Source: Lycocorax pyrrhopterus obiensis
Lineage: Eukaryota; Chordata; Aves; Passeriformes; Paradisaeidae
Assembly (NCBI GenBank): GCA_014706295.1
Contig: JACSVZ010000022.1
Span: 8,450,830-8,514,829, forward strand
Direction of reading: 5' to 3'
Length of the DNA stretch: 64,000 nucleotides
The translations under genes were made by a program, and so were the position numbers. How positions within the stretch are numbered: position 1 is the stretch's first letter; each line of letters opens with the position of its first letter. Shown piece by piece: positions 39,601 to 53,753 of the stretch. The notes under the pieces are model-generated. The model was not told where the DNA came from. It saw only the letters and a program-made list of their open reading frames with translations, and did no database searches.

Positions 39601-42600
39601 AAACAGGGCTGCTGCCCAGCTCTCATCTTTCCCAAGTGCTGCCAGCTCCTGTGCTGGAGAGTGCTTTCCTGTGGTTCAGAGCTTTCCCGAACATCTTACG
39701 CAAGAGGCAAATTGGGGCTGAACTTGGTACTTTTCAGATTTGTGATACCAGAGGCTCATTCACCCTGGGAACTAAGGGCTGTTAGCCAACCTGATTGCTC
39801 TTTCCTGCCTCTCCTATTGCTCTCTCCCAAGGTCTCGGCACTTTGAGATCCTGCAAAGGTCTGCATCCAGTCCAGCAACAGGGAAAATGTTTTCCCGATG
39901 TGTCTTCCCCTCTTCCTTCCCTTCCAAGCCTCTGTTAATGGCTTTACTATTGCCTTGAGCTGTTTGAATGGCATGGGGAGGCCATTTGCTCTCAAAATGC
40001 CTGAACTAGAGCCTAATATGACCTTGCCATGATTTTCCTATAGTGTCATGCTGCCTTTTCGAAATGCTTGTGTCCCACTTCCACCACAGGCTGGAAGCTG
40101 CTAACCTGACTTTCCGAGTGATGATGGAGAGGGGGCACACTGGCTTGCTGCTCAGCAGGCAGGCTTCAGCACAGCTCCTACAGCTACTTTTCCTTCCCTT
40201 TTGACTTGTGGTGCTGGTAAATGCTCTGTTGGAAACATCCTGGCTGCTTGAATCCCCTTGGCGACAAGTTACCACTAGGTTGTGTATTTTATGTGTAAGT
40301 TGTTCTTCCTCAAATGAATGGATTGATGGACTTAGGTTTAAAGACGTTTCTTGATTAGTGATAGTATCTGTACCTGTAAGGATGGCACGGTAACTGTGGT
40401 TCCACGGTCTGAAATGTGAATTACTTGGGTTGACTTGTGAGATTACTTGATTAAGTTACCGTGGCTCTGTGATCCCGCAGAACTCCCCAGCTATCACTTT
40501 GGCCAGACTAAACGCAGCATCCATCTTTCAAAACACTTCCTAGCTCTTGAGTTAACATTTATCCTCTTGAGCCTGCTCTTAGGTCTTGCAGCTGCATTCT
40601 CCCCCTCTACTCAGTACATCCTGTTCCTTTATGCCCTGTAACAACAGCCGGGTTGTGCTGCTTTTGCAGCCTCAAACGAGAAGCTGATGCAGTTGAAGCG
40701 CTACAAAACCGAGGGGACAAGCCCTGCACACGCCTGACCTCCGGGCTGCTGCTGAGGAGCATGTGTGGCTGTTTGTTTGAGACTCGCTGGAATGCAAATG
40801 CTTGAGATTAAGGATTCAAATGATTTGCACTAGAATGAGACTCTTGTGATGAGACTGGGCTTGGTGGCTCTGAATAGACAGGGCAGCCTACTTAGAGTTT
40901 CACTTGTAGTAAGCCACTGCTCTGAGGGGCTGTAAAAGATCCTACGCTAATGAGCAGTTAGGGCTGTGCTTCTAGGTTAGTTCAGACTTACTTTTTTTTG
41001 TCTTTGAGCGTGTGCCTGAATGTTTGTCCAGTAAATGCTGCTGGTCAGAGGACCAGCTCTGCTGTGTGTCGCCCTGACTTGCAGCAGTCATGCTGTGACT
41101 CAGGTTTCTGGCACTTGGCTTGGCATCCCAGCTCCCGGGAACACTGCTGTCACCCTCTGAGTAACGGCCCTGGCCCCTTACCCAAAGCAGTGACTCAGAC
41201 TTCTGAGGCTCTGCAGCACAGAGGTGGATCTCTTCTTCTGGGGCTAGAAAGGGGGGTGACAGGCAAAACTAGTGCTGCTGCTTGGCACCCGGTCTGTGCT
41301 GCCCTTGGCACTGAGCGCCTTTGCTGCTGCCTCCTGTTTAATCTGGTTGTGGCTTTGGTGGGCAGGAAAGCTGTCGGGCTCTGACATGTGACTGCTGCCA
41401 GCAGCCGAGTTGGTGTTGGCAAAGGCGGATCAGAAAATGGCCCTGTCTTGAGCAGCCATAACTTGCTCTGGCAGCTCCGTGGTTCCTTCATTTTCAGGCA
41501 GATACTGTTGGAAACAAGAGTTGCATGGGAGAGAGGAAAGCAGCAGTATTATCTGAAATGACTGAAAGCATTCAAAGCAAGCTAAAGGAGCATAAAGTCT
41601 CAAAAGAGGGGGTTAAATACTTAATCCTGAATCTGGAGAAAATGTCAGCGTAGGAGGGGAAAGCACGCAAGATGTAGCTGCATCCCTCTCAGTTTCCGAG
41701 GGCTGGCTGACTTGAATAGTGTGCTTCTTGTAAAAGTCTTTATTTTTGCTGGAAATATGCACTCTTGTCAGTTTTATCCTTAAATCCTTTGAGGCTGAGA
41801 CTCTGCTTATGAAATGCCAAGAGGCTGCTGTTAGACAAATTATTGGGATAACTTAAAATTCAAAGCAGTTAATTAAAATCTCAGGGAGACACTCCTTGGG
41901 GCAGGAAGGAGACTGGGAGACCCATAGCACTGTTACCCAAGCGGCTGCTGTTATGTCAACCAAAACCACGGCTGCTTCTTGCTTAAACAAATCGTGTTCT
42001 GTCAGGGAAAGCACAGCCTTCCATGGGAAGGATTTCTCTCTTGATGTTGCTCTGCCTTAGCTGCTGAAGGGGAAAAGGTGTCTTCACCATGGATCCTCTA
42101 AAACTGTGCTGCTGTCAAACTTGAATACAAAGAGATGTGGCCTTGCCCCACTTACCTTGCTGCGGAGCCGACCCTGCCTCCTGCCCTTTAGCTGCTGTTA
42201 CGGTCAAACTAGAGCAATAAGAAGCAATGCTGACGTGCATCAATGACTGTGAAAGTGCTTGGACTTGCATTGAAGTGGCCAGAAGTCTCTGTGCAGAAGG
42301 CAGAGTGACTGAGAGGAGTGTGGCTGGAAGGAGGGTACCTGGTGTGGTGCTGTGCTGACCTGGAGAGGAGCAAGACCCATAGGTGGAGGGACGGCTCCTG
42401 ACTGGTGTGGTGCTAGGAGGGTGGCAGAAGCTGCTTTAGTGGGCTAGGGCCCCCCTTTAAAAGCAGAGGAGCTCCTACTCTCCTCCAAATGGAAATACAG
42501 CCCTTACTGATGTCAGGAGCTTTTGCTTGGAAGATTCTGTTCCCCAGCGAGGTAAATATTTATTGCAAATCCACAGTGTGCAGTGGAGCAGAGTCTGGAG

Positions 42601-45600
42601 CCAGGATCTTGCAGGAGACTGTTTATGCGCGGGCTGTTCTTGGCGCTAATTCCAAATTTCCTGAGGCTGAGTATGAGGAGCTGGTCCTGCGTGTTGGTTA
42701 CTCACAGACTTGCTCGTCCAGCCGAGCGTGGGCTCTGCAGCGCCCGGGAAGGAGTGACCAAAACAATAGCTGGGTCCCTCTGCTCTGGCTGTGACACTGC
42801 GGGTGCAGAGACGTGGTCAGGGAGGGCTGGAAAACTGCTGCTGGCTGCTCACCCTCTGCTCAGAGAGGGGAAGAAGCCTCACTGGGAGTTCAGAGCCCTC
42901 AGAGAGAGGAAAATGCTTCTGGAAGTGACAGGTTTCCTGAAGTACAGCTGCATTATCCTGAATAGCACACGCTGTGTCTGCTGCTTCCTGGGCCCAAGCC
43001 AAGGCATAAGTAGGGAATGTCTTTGTGAGAAAACAAACCAAAAAAACCCCACACACTGAAAACCCAGCCTCTGCTGCTGCAGCTAGCCAGGAAAATCCCT
43101 GCTGTTGAAATGTTTGTTTGTATAGATGCTCACACGGGTATGGCTGATAGCGTAGCAGCAGCGCTCCACTGTCTTGAGTGCTTTTGTGCCGATAACTTCC
43201 TCTGCTGCTGTTCTTTGCTGGCACCTTTGCCAGCAGAGCGAGGCTTGAAATAGCATAACTGTGCTGGCAGAGCTCAACTGCCTGGGCTAAGCCTGAATCT
43301 TTGGGCTACTACTTCTGATTAGATTAAAATGGATCGTGGGAGGGGAAGCGTTTGTAGGGCGCAGCATTGGGAATCTTGACTGTACAAACAAGCTGAGATT
43401 AGCCACATGGTGAGCCAGATAGGAAAGGCACTCTTTGAAGTTGGGTGTCTGCCTGGCTTAATTTTGCTAACGCTCTGACACGAGGGAGCATAAAGATCCC
43501 AAAATCGCATGGCACGCATTTCTTGCCAAGTGGAAATTCTGCTTATGTGCGTGTTTGGGGAAGCATTGGGGTGCAGCTGTATTCTAGGAAAGGGCAGTGA
43601 GGGCAGGCCTTTTCCTGGCATGAGGGGGAGGTGTGACATGTGAAACAGCCCAAGTCTGAAGTGTCAGCAGGAAAAATCATCCTTGATGGAAAACCTGTTT
43701 TGCTGGAGCATTTATATCCTTTTTTTCTTCCACAGAAAAGGATGCAATAGAAGCCTTTATTATAGAGTAGGGCAACTCAGAGTGAGTTGTGAGCTGGAAA
43801 AACTGTGAATTCCTTTTTTAACCTTGAATAGAATTTTTCCAGCTTCTGAGCTGAGCTCTGGACAGTGAAGCATATGAACTACTTATGATTAGATTTGTAA
43901 ATACCATAAAAAAATATAAACTCTTTATGAACTAGGTGTGTATCATGACCTGTGACCGGGAGAACCCTTCAGGGGCATGAAATGTCTCCGTCACAGTTGT
44001 TTTCCTGTTGAGTCACATGAGAGCTCCTGCTTTTTCCTCCTGTAGTTTTCCTCTGAATTTTCTTTATTTGCTTCGGGGCAAGTGATGGACACACGGCCAT
44101 CTGCACCTGCCTGCTGAGCTTTGTCTCCCTGAGCTGGACTGGGAAGTGGTCATCTCCTTCCTGCTCGGGCTCTGGACCTGGGAATTGAGTGTTTAGAGCA
44201 GCTATTTTGCCACCATTGCAGTAAACACATCCCAGCATGTGCCTTTCTGGCAAAGGACTCAATCTTTATGGCTTTGCTCTTGGCTGATAATCAGGCAAAA
44301 GCAGTTAAACAAGAGTTCATTCCTTTGCAATCTCTCCTGCTCCTGCAGCGTGGCTGGCGTGTGATGTGCACTGGAGGGAGCAGACTGTGTGTAAGCAAGA
44401 GCACAGCAGCTCAAAGGTAACTGAGGTTTGACTTTGTAAGTGCAAGGAAGCCTATTTTGAGCAAGCAGAGCCTGGGAGGATTCATCCCTGCTGCAGGAGA
44501 GGCACCCGTGACAGCGAGTGGCTCTCCAGAGCCCGGGATTAGAGTGTAATTGTCGTGGGGATTATGGCTCCGCTGCCGCATGAGCCCCCGGGAGAGCTGC
44601 TTGTGGCGACACGGCTTAAAGAATCACACAGGGAACGGGGCAGAGGGGGGAGCGGGCCAGGCTGGCACCAGGATGGTGCTGGATGTGCCTTCCACACGTG
44701 GGCTGCGGAGTGTGAGCACACCGGGCTGCCCGGAGATGGAGACCTGCTTGGACAGGGACTGGGCAGGCTCCCCTAAAGTCACCTTGAACAAGTGATGCTT
44801 TTCCCAGCTGAACAGTTCCCCAGCCTGCATGGTGCTCCTGCTGCCTTATTAAGCAAAACTCTTTGTGTTACTGAGCACAGTTTAAAAAAAATTCCTTTTC
44901 CCCCTCTTTGGTAAGAGGCACAAAGACTGTGCAGTAACTGGTGTGGGTGCTGGAGCTGCCTGCAGGCTCTGGTCTGTACTCTGCTCTGATTTCCCCCTTA
45001 GTCCTCAGAGTGTCATGGATTTACCTTTATGGCTCACTGCGGTGGGAGTGCTGGACAGTGGCTGTCAGAGGAGATGGGCAAGGCTGGCTGTGGTCCTAGG
45101 ACTGCTTGGAAAGTGTTGAGCAAAGGTAGTATTTAACTATGTCTGGAAGCCTCAGGTGATCCTGCCATGCAGCTAAATGCAAACATGTGCCTGGATGGGA
45201 GCTGTTTAACTTTTGTCCTTGGCACAAGGGCCAGCTCAGGCTGTGTGTGCTGCAAGTTAATGTGGGCCAGACTGACCAGGAATGGGTGGTAAGATGGTAC
45301 CTCCAGGCATGGTCACAAGGAGCTGGCACAAGTGGATTTTTTTTATTTTGCTGTGGCTGATGTGTTGAGGGAGTTAGATGTGACTTCGATTGAAATGTTG
45401 ATACTTGCTTTGCTCTCAGGACTAAAATGACTTTTGTGTGTTTATTTTCTTTTCCTCTACACAGAGCTGGAGCATGGAGTGAAGGAAGGGAGTGAAGGGT
45501 ATTTTGGGGGGAAATATAGACCCTTTCCTTACTAGTCTAGAAGGAGCTGCCTCTGCTGGAAGCTCATGTCACTTCTAATAAGGTTTTTAAATGTTTATTC

Positions 45601-48600
45601 AGATGGGAAGATAGAGCAGTCTTTGCCTGTTGCCACTGCACACCTCCCTCCTGTGGAGATCAGCTCTTTTTGGGCTGTTTCACACTGATTTGAGCTGCCC
45701 TGTTTCCAGTGCTGTGTGGCTCCTCTGCTTTTGGAGGGCTGTTGGGGCTTCAAGGGGGTGAGCTCACTCCTAACTCCTGCTCTTTCACGTGCTTGGCGTG
45801 AGCTTTAGAACCTTCCTGGTTTGTGGGCTCCTGCAAGAGCTGGGTGGAAGTGACCTGCATGGAAATCCCCTCTCTTGGGGCTCAGTGGTTTACAGAGCTT
45901 TGCATCCTTGCAGCTGCTCGTGTTGTTCAGGAGCCCTTCCTGATTAAGCCGATGTAGTTGTGCATTGTGGTGGTGTGAGGTGACGTCTGTCTGTGACAGG
46001 ACAGGGTCTGGGGAGGATATTTTGTGTAAGGCTGCTTGCTGCAGTGAAATGAGGTGATCTGCACAGCCAACCCTGAGTGCAGAGCACCTGAGAAGCCCTG
46101 GGAGCAGCTCACACCTGCCTGTCCCTGCAGGCTACACAGGGTTAACAGGTCTGTGCCTCTGCCCCCTTCTGCCACCTCCCAGGCTGGCCCAGCTCCATGT
46201 GCTTTAGTTTAGGAAAGGCTGACTTTCACCTTGCTCCTGTTTACTCCCAGGTTTATGTACACAGTGCTGGGAAGGGAGACCAAGAGCAAGCACTGGGTCT
46301 CCATGCCAAAATTATAAACTTGATAAAGGGCTCTGTACACTGTGAATGCCCCAGTCCCTGCAGGTCTGACTCCCTTTGCAGCTTGCTGGCTGTGACCCTT
46401 CAAAGGAGCTTTTAATGAACTCTGTGTTTGATCAGAGACAAGGGACAGCTGTAAAAGTCAGTTCCATGTCTGGAAAACTTTGTCTCTGCCCCAAAACATC
46501 ATTTGGGTTTTTTGGAAAGGGTTTGCAAAGGCTGTGGTGACAACTTGTGGGCTGGGGCAGGTGAGCTGCCTGGGTTTGTTATTTCCCAGAACTTGCCAGC
46601 GGCTGGGGAAATTCACACATTGCACAGAAAGTTTGCTTGCTGCCTCAGTACATAGCTGATCTTGCTTTGAGAAGAGGCCAGTGGTATTCTGGGAATATGT
46701 AAGGGAAGGCCCCAGGGGCACGAAATGGAGTGGGATGGTCTAGGGATGGAGCACAGCAGGGCTGCCTGGGGTCCTGGGGTGCTATTCCTGTGCCTCCACT
46801 GAGCAGAGAGTGTCTGGCTTCATCCAGTAGTGCAGCCTGTCTCAAAACATGACCCCTCTGTGCCCAGCTTTTCCAGGAATGACACAGTTCACGTGCCTGA
46901 CATGCTGGTTGTCTGGCAGGGAATAAACTCTTATTTATTTTTTGCCACTGGCAGGCAGGAAAATCTTCTGCTCCCCAGCACGCTGTTTAATCTCCCTCGG
47001 TGCTTACTGGGGATAAAGCTGCTTAACATGAGGAAGAAATACTGGAACGAGATTCCTGCAGGAAAGGTTGATTCTTGTACAGACCCCTCCTAGAGAGGAG
47101 CGTATTAATAGTAGGACTCTACTTCAGCTGCCAGGGTGAGGTGGGGCTGTGCAGCCGCCCAAGTTCGACTCTCCCAGCGAGTCCCTGGCCTGGCTCCAGC
47201 ACGGGGATAGCAGGTGGTGGAGAGCAGCCTCGGAGCAGCTCTGGTGGAAAGCAGCCTCGGAGCAGCTCCGGTGCCCTTCTCCAGCTGGCAGTTGCAGAAG
47301 GTGTTAAGCTGAACGTGGCCAGGGATGACTTGGCAAGGGCTGACCATCCTCCTGTGGCAGTCTCAGAGCTTTTTCCTCTTGGCCACAGCCTGCAAGCCCA
47401 GAGGAAGCAGCGGCGCCTTCCGTGGTGCCTCTTCACCAAGCAGCAGAGCTGCAGGGAGGACTGTGTGCTCTTGGAAGGGGATGTACTTTTTTTGAACAAT
47501 ACTCCAGGGAGCTCTTTATGTGGCACTCGGGAAGCCCGAAGCTCTTGCTTTTAAGTCCTGTGAAAGTGCCTGTGTGCCCTCTCACAGGTGTGTATGCAAG
47601 GAATGTGCCTGCTCCAGACCTGCCCTGTGAGCACTGCACTCCAGCGTTAACTCTTCCCAGCCTGCCCATGCCCCAGCTCCCAGGCAGGGCCTTCTTCCTA
47701 GAAGTACGTGCCTTGAAACCTGGAGAGTAATTATGGAGGTGCCCAGCAGCCCTCTGACTTCACTGTCAGATGAACCTGTAATGTGAGGCCGCTGCCCACA
47801 GGAAAAGTTTCCTGTACGGTTCGAGAAGTTCTTGCGGCTTCCAGGAACTTCCCCATCCTTGCTCAAGAGGATGATGAAGAATGAGTTCAGGGAACGCTCC
47901 CATATAATCTTATTTATGCTTGTGAGTCAGTAATTTCCTTGTTGTGTGCTCTGCTGGTAAACACAGTCTGCCCTGATTTAAATAGGGTTTTTTGATAGCC
48001 AGACCTGGTATGTTCTGCAGCGTGCACTAATCACTGTGGCTGTGTGCCACCGCTCAGCTCAGCTCGTGGCTGGGCTGATCTGATAAGGCCCGTGGGCTGT
48101 CCAGTCACCCTGGGGCTTAAACCTGGGTTTTCTTGAGCCGCCCTTGCTTGGACATTAGCGACTGTGACTCATGGTGAAGTAGAGGGTGAGCTGGCACCGG
48201 GGTGTGGCTCGGCACAGCACTCACCAGCATCGATCTGCCCGGTGCAGGGTTATTTGGATCTGCAGCAAATGTGCTCCCCAGCCCCGGGAACTGGGTTCTT
48301 CCTGCCCCTCGATGAAATGGCCAGAAGCTGCCCTGGGAACAGCTACTGCATGCTGGCAGCAGTTTCCATTGCAGGGCTGGCTTTGGCTGGGTTTTGCATA
48401 TCTTGAAATGAATTTGCCTTGGAGCAAGTGATCCGTAACGTTAGGAATGCCTGATTCCAGGCTGGGAGAGGATTTCTTCCAAGCTGACTTTCCTCCCAGC
48501 CCCCTTCCCAGCGTCTAGTGCCAGGCTTGGCATAGCAGAGAGAGAGGGTCTGGGAGGAGAACTGGCCTCAGCACTTCGTGCCCTCTGGGCTGTTCATCTG

Positions 48601-51600
48601 GTTATCCTGTAGCTGGGTTGCTGGGGAGACCAAAAATGCCTCAATAAGCAAGGAAAAGCACATCCAGTGCCGCTGCTCCTGGTGCAAAATGAGAAACATC
48701 TTGTGCTTGTTTGTGGCAAACCCAGTGTGCCAATGGGCAGGGAATGGGGCTGGGAGCAGGGCTGGGGCTGTGGGCAGAGGAAGCTGACACATGGCTCGTG
48801 GCTGATTGCTGGCCTCGGTTAGGGATCGACAGCGGATGTAGTTCATCACCTCTGGGCTGTGGGATGGGCCACACCTGGCCAGGTGAGCAGGAGGGCTGGT
48901 CCCGGCTGCTCAGGGCTCGGTGGTGCTGCCACCCAGCTCTGTGTCCCCATGAGTCTCTGATCCTCCTCACCCCACTGAGAGTGTAGCCCAGTAAGCTTGT
49001 ACATTGAGGAGAACCCCTTGGATGTGCAGGACTGTGGAATGCTCTTCTGGGTAGACAAAACCTTTGTCAAGACTTCCTAGTGGTCCTGTGAGGACAGCGT
49101 GAAAGAATGTTGCCAGCTTAGCCCCCAGCTAAGGGACCCCATCCGTCTGCATTGTGCCTCTTGCCTTGGGGGAAAGGGTTGAGTCCCCCTCCGTGGGGGT
49201 GATGATTTCATGGCTGTGGAAGATCTGGAATCTGTGGGGTGGTGTTGAGCAACCCCAGAGCTCATACCTGCGGTACCCTCACCAAGGCTGGCCCCAGGGC
49301 TGTGGGGTGAGGAGAAATAGTTCTGGGAAGTTGCATAACTTTGGTGAGGGCAGGAGATTTGGGCTTGTGGCTCCTGGAATGTCCAAGTGCAAATGTGCTC
49401 TGGTGTGCAAATTGCCATTGTGGCCAAACAGCTGATATCTGAGAGGCTGTCCAGCTTTTGTGCTGTTAACTGCACTCCTTGGGCCTTTGGATCCCGGAGA
49501 TATTTTTTAGGTTTGTTTGTTTACATGCTTTTTAAAAAGGTGAGGCAGGGGAAGCTCTTCCTTCAGGCAAGTCATTACTGATAGCGAGTGCTCTTGTACG
49601 TCAGCCTGTATTGCACTGCAATTCAGCTGAGCTGACAGGCCAGCTCTTAACCCTTGGGTGATAAAATAGGCTTGTTCTCAGTGTAAGGAGTGAGGAATTG
49701 CTTTGGTACGAAGCTTTGGTGCTATGCAAAAAACTGACCTATACGTGTCAGGTTTTTTTCCTGGGAGTAACAAGTCCTTCCAAACTCTCCCTTATCACAA
49801 ACGGAAGGTATTGCTTTTCGAAATGCTTTTGCTACAAACTCCTGACCAAAGATCCGGTTGTGGTATTTTCACCCTGGGTGTTCAGGTGAACCTCTTGAAT
49901 CTGTAGCCCTCAGGAAATTCCCCTCCTAGACTGGCTCTCACTTCTGTTCTGAGAAATTCCAGGGGAATTCAGCTGATAAAGAGAACGCTTCTGGTGGAGA
50001 GGAAGTTCAGCATTTAATGTTTTTCTGGTGGAAGTGATGTGCTCAGGCTCTGAACCGTCTGTGAAATGCTTCTGAAGAGTTGTCTCATTTAACATGTTTC
50101 CCCGTCCGTTTACAGGTGAGAGAAACTGAAACCATGGATGCTGGATGGGTTGGCTACCCTGCCTCTGGGGATTTGCCAGATGACGAAGACATTGGTGAAT
50201 TCAGGCCTTACTTAACCTCTGATGGATTGGATATAGATGAGGCATCTGGGTCGGGAGGTAAGTGGGGAAGTGGAACTCCCTCAGCTGTTCCTGTGAAACT
50301 TCTTTCAGCACCAGCCCTTGAGTGATGGGCTAAATCACAGCCAGAGCTCCAGAGGAACCACAGTGTCAGGTGGAGATGAAAACTGTGACTCGTAGTCACT
50401 CAGATGAGAACAGTGAAAGTGGTGGTGCTGTGATGTTGAATCACTCAGGGAGGACAGATGGAGTCCAGCCAAGCTTGTCTTGCTGCAAATGAAAAGGCCT
50501 TGTGCTGGCTGGATCTTTTTCCTGTTGAACTCCAAAGAACTGCTGAGAAACTTAAAAAAAAAAAATCTGTTGTTGAGGCAGTGTTAAAAGGCTTAAAGTT
50601 AATGTCTCAGCTGAGGCCAAACAAGGTAAAGGACTAACTGGTGTTCAAGTGAACTCTTTGTGACATGCAAAGCTCCCTGCCCAAACCAGTTTCTGTAGCT
50701 CTGTGTCCCTTTATGTGAACATTTGTTCTCTAAAAGTAAAAGAACAAGTGCTGAAATCGGTGCCTGACATGTTTGGGCAGATCTGGAGGGTTGGTGAACG
50801 ATCCTTTAGGGATGGGCGGTGGGAGCAGTGCCCTCCATTGGCATTACCTTATAAGCTATGGCAGACCTGCTCTGCAGGGGCCAATGGATCCAGCTGAAGA
50901 TCCCTCTCAGCAGAGAGGTGTTGGTTTCAAGATTACATCTCGTGGTCTTGTGCAATCCAAGTCATGAAATGATAAATAGTACTAGTAGATAAGAGGGAAT
51001 TGTAGAGGACAAGAGTCCTAGTTTGTGTGCAGTTGCTGGTATTGCAGGAAGTGTCTGAATTCTGTAAAAACAGCACGTAACGAGACAAAAACTTGAGAGC
51101 CCTTTCTGGTTTTTTTTGCCTCCTGTGCAGACTACCCAGACTCTGAAGATGGCATCTATCTGACCACCATGGATACCCCTGTGGTAGGTATTGCCCCTGT
51201 GTGTTTTTAAGCACCATGTAGCTCCTCTGGTCTGTCTGTGAAACTTTCTGAACACCCTCCCCCTCTGTAAGACGTGGCATCGAGACGAATCCACCTGCAG
51301 GAGCAGGCACGGTGGACTCGTAATGCACTGAGCAAACTTTCAATTCCCTGCACACCCTCCTGGGTTCAGCTGTGGGTAGGCTGGGTGCTGCTTGCTGACG
51401 GGTGTGGTCTGTCTGTGTTCTGTAGATATCTGACAACTATATCCCTGGAGATACTGGGAGGAAGATAGAAGGTGAGAAGAAAAACACAATGGTGGACAAT
51501 GAAATCATTCCAGACAAAGCTGGACCTGTCGAAGAGAACCTGTCCAACAAGATCTCCATGGCAAGCACAGCCAACAGCAGCATCTTTGAAAGAACAGAAG

Positions 51601-52983
51601 TCCTTACAGGTAATACTCCACCTTGTCCTGGTAAATCATTAATACTGAAAATCAAAATGGCTTCTGTTGTTCCCTGTTTCTCTGGGGAGCAGCTCCCTGC
51701 TGACAGGGGACTGAGTTGCTGCACCTCTGTGGCTACCTGTAGCAGGGTGGCTTCTGCCTCCCAGTCCTTAAACAACAGCAAAGCCTGCTGCTGGGATAAA
51801 CAGCTTGTTTCTGAGCCTGCCAGCTGACTGTTGGCTCAAGTCATGTGGCAGCTGCTCTGCACCCAGATACTGCCTCAACAAGAGGCGTCTCTGGCCATAA
51901 AGCAGTGACATCATGACTTTGATACCAAATACAGGCATTTTCCTTCCAACCTCTGCCCAAGTCCTGCCTTTTCTGAGCTTTGCCAGGAGCCAAGCAACCC
52001 CCTAAAGGATTCCAATGCATGGTCAGCTGTACGAATCTGAGTACCAATGTCTAGAGCAAAACACAGAGACTGCCCTCCCCTCAGCATGTGGGACAGGTCT
52101 GTCTCCAGCATATTCCTGCTTCAAGCATTTGGCCTGACAGTCCAAGTATAAACCCAAGCCCTTTGTGCTGATCTGCAGCCATCCTCCCAGTCAGAGACGA
52201 GATTGGAAGAGTGGATTGCAGAACCAGCTAGCAAAGAAGCTGATTTAGTGCAAGGAATAGGTGTCACAACAAGGGATAAACTTCAGTGAAGTCTTGTGGC
52301 CACCCTTGGTGTGAGGAGAGAGGAAATCTTAGTGGTTTTTTTGCAGGTTTTGATTGTTGGGATGTGGGGTTTTCTTTTGAGGGAAGTGGTGTTGGTAATT
52401 GGGTGTTGATGAATTGAAACACAGTGTCCCCAGGGTGTGCTCACACAGGTAGCTAACAAAGCATTCAGGTTGGAGCTCTACCATTCTCCTGTGGCTTGTG
52501 GTGGAGCTTTTTTGGGTGGGTTTTTTTTTGTTTTGTCTCTCGACAGGGAGGACATCTTCTTGTCAACATTTCTTTCTTGGACTAAACTGGAAGATTAGCT
52601 CAAACTGGTTAATGTGGAACATGTTATTATTCTGTGGTTGGACTGGAAGCAATCCTGGCCTTTCCCAGTGACATCTGCTGTTGCTGAAAGTGCCAGCACA
52701 TATGGTGGCAGGCACATGGGCACTGACTCTGGAGGCAGCTCTGGGGGCTACTACACTTGAAGCAGATTTTGAGATGTTGCTGGTGGTTTGGAGTTGCCCA
52801 AGACTTATTCCGTTCTCTCTTTCCTCCCCAGCTCTCATCGCAGGAGGAGCAGTGGGCCTCCTGTTTGCCATCTTCCTGATCCTGCTCTTGGTCTATCGCA
52901 TGAAGAAAAAGGACGAGGGCAGTTACGACCTGGGGAAGAAACCCATCTACAAAAAAGCCCCCACAAATGAGTTCTATGCCTAA
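36443..52983 (+). CDS. SDC4: Syndecan-4, transmembrane heparan-sulfate proteoglycan (5 exons)
   Basis: Syndecan-4 is a cell-surface co-receptor at focal adhesions; it binds growth factors and matrix through heparan sulfate and activates PKC-alpha. Exons are 36443-36517, 50116-50257, 51131-51183, 51426-51609 and 52832-52983, with GT-AG junctions, giving 606 nt (201 aa). Visible parts are a signal peptide (about 1-23), glycosaminoglycan Ser-Gly sites at S42, S69 and S71 next to acidic residues, N-glycosylation sequons at N128 and N140, and a membrane span (about 152-173) with a GGAVG dimerisation motif at 156-160. The cytoplasmic tail has C1 ([11 protein letters not shown]), the PIP2-binding V region LGKKPIYKK, and C2 ending in the PDZ ligand EFYA. 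The exon layout, with a 13.6-kb first intron, is typical of syndecans. Neighbour SYS1 is divergent, as in human. Confidence 0.98.
36518..50115 (+). other. SDC4 intron 1 (13.6 kb), no nested gene seen
   Basis: No open frame in this intron resembles a known protein and none forms a chain with matching splice sites. A short 27-bp tandem duplication lies at 47224-47271. Long first introns of this kind often carry enhancers, but I cannot point to a specific one. Confidence 0.65.
47224..47271 (+). repeat. 27-bp period tandem duplication
   Basis: A 21-base block (beginning gcagcctcgg) occurs at 47224-47244 and again, with one substitution, at 47251-47271, inside SDC4 intron 1. Confidence 0.85.
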
Positions 52984-53224
52984 AGCTCAGCAGCACCTTG
53001 TGCCCGTCAAGGGACAAACAGACTGTATGGAAATACTGCTCTCAGATGAGATGTGCTGAACAAATGCTTTTTTTTTTTTGGATTGAATTTCAAAGTGACT
53101 TTGAAAGAAAACAAACTTCCTTCGTGACCCTTCCCATCCCACTCAGCTAACAAGGGCCCAATGAAATACAAAGAGTCTGAAAAAAAAACCTCAGTGTATT
53201 TTTTTTCTAAGTTAGTGTAAAAAG

Positions 53225-53230
53225 AATAAA
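53225..53230 (+). terminator. Proximal poly(A) signal candidate, SDC4
   Basis: AATAAA lies about 240 bases past the stop. It would give a short 3' UTR. Confidence 0.45.
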
Positions 53231-53747
53231 GATGCCAAATTTTCTGCTTGGTTTTATAGAGGGTATGTAAACACAAACCAGACTGTATGGAAGCAAACAC
53301 CATGTGTTTGCATCCAGCGTGCCGTGCTGGGATTGGCTGCTTCTATAGAAGATGGCTTTTTTTATAAATCTTGCTACTAGATGTCTTGCAGCAGGCTGTT
53401 GATGTGAAGCATTTTTGTGGAGAACTATTTATGAATCTCTTAACACTACAGATAATGTTGCCTTACCAGGGAGCAAAAGGCCCACAAGGGCTCGATATCC
53501 CTGAATGCCATAAAGGGCCTATGGGAATGTCTTCCCCAGGAGAGTTCTGTCTCTTCCTGTTGGCCTCAGGCAAGGGTCATTAGTCCTTGAAATCAGGACA
53601 GCCAGTTGTGTTTGGCTATGGTGACACCCTTTCCTTGCCTTCAGTCTCTTACTTTTTTTAAGGATTGCTTGTAGGATTTTTTTATAACAAAATTTTAACA
53701 AAAATAGCCTAATGTTTATATAAAGTTTGTAGAAATTGTTTTGAAAT

Positions 53748-53753
53748 AATAAA
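53748..53753 (+). terminator. Middle poly(A) signal candidate, SDC4
   Basis: AATAAA lies inside an A-rich run about 765 bases past the stop, with a T-rich stretch following. Confidence 0.4.
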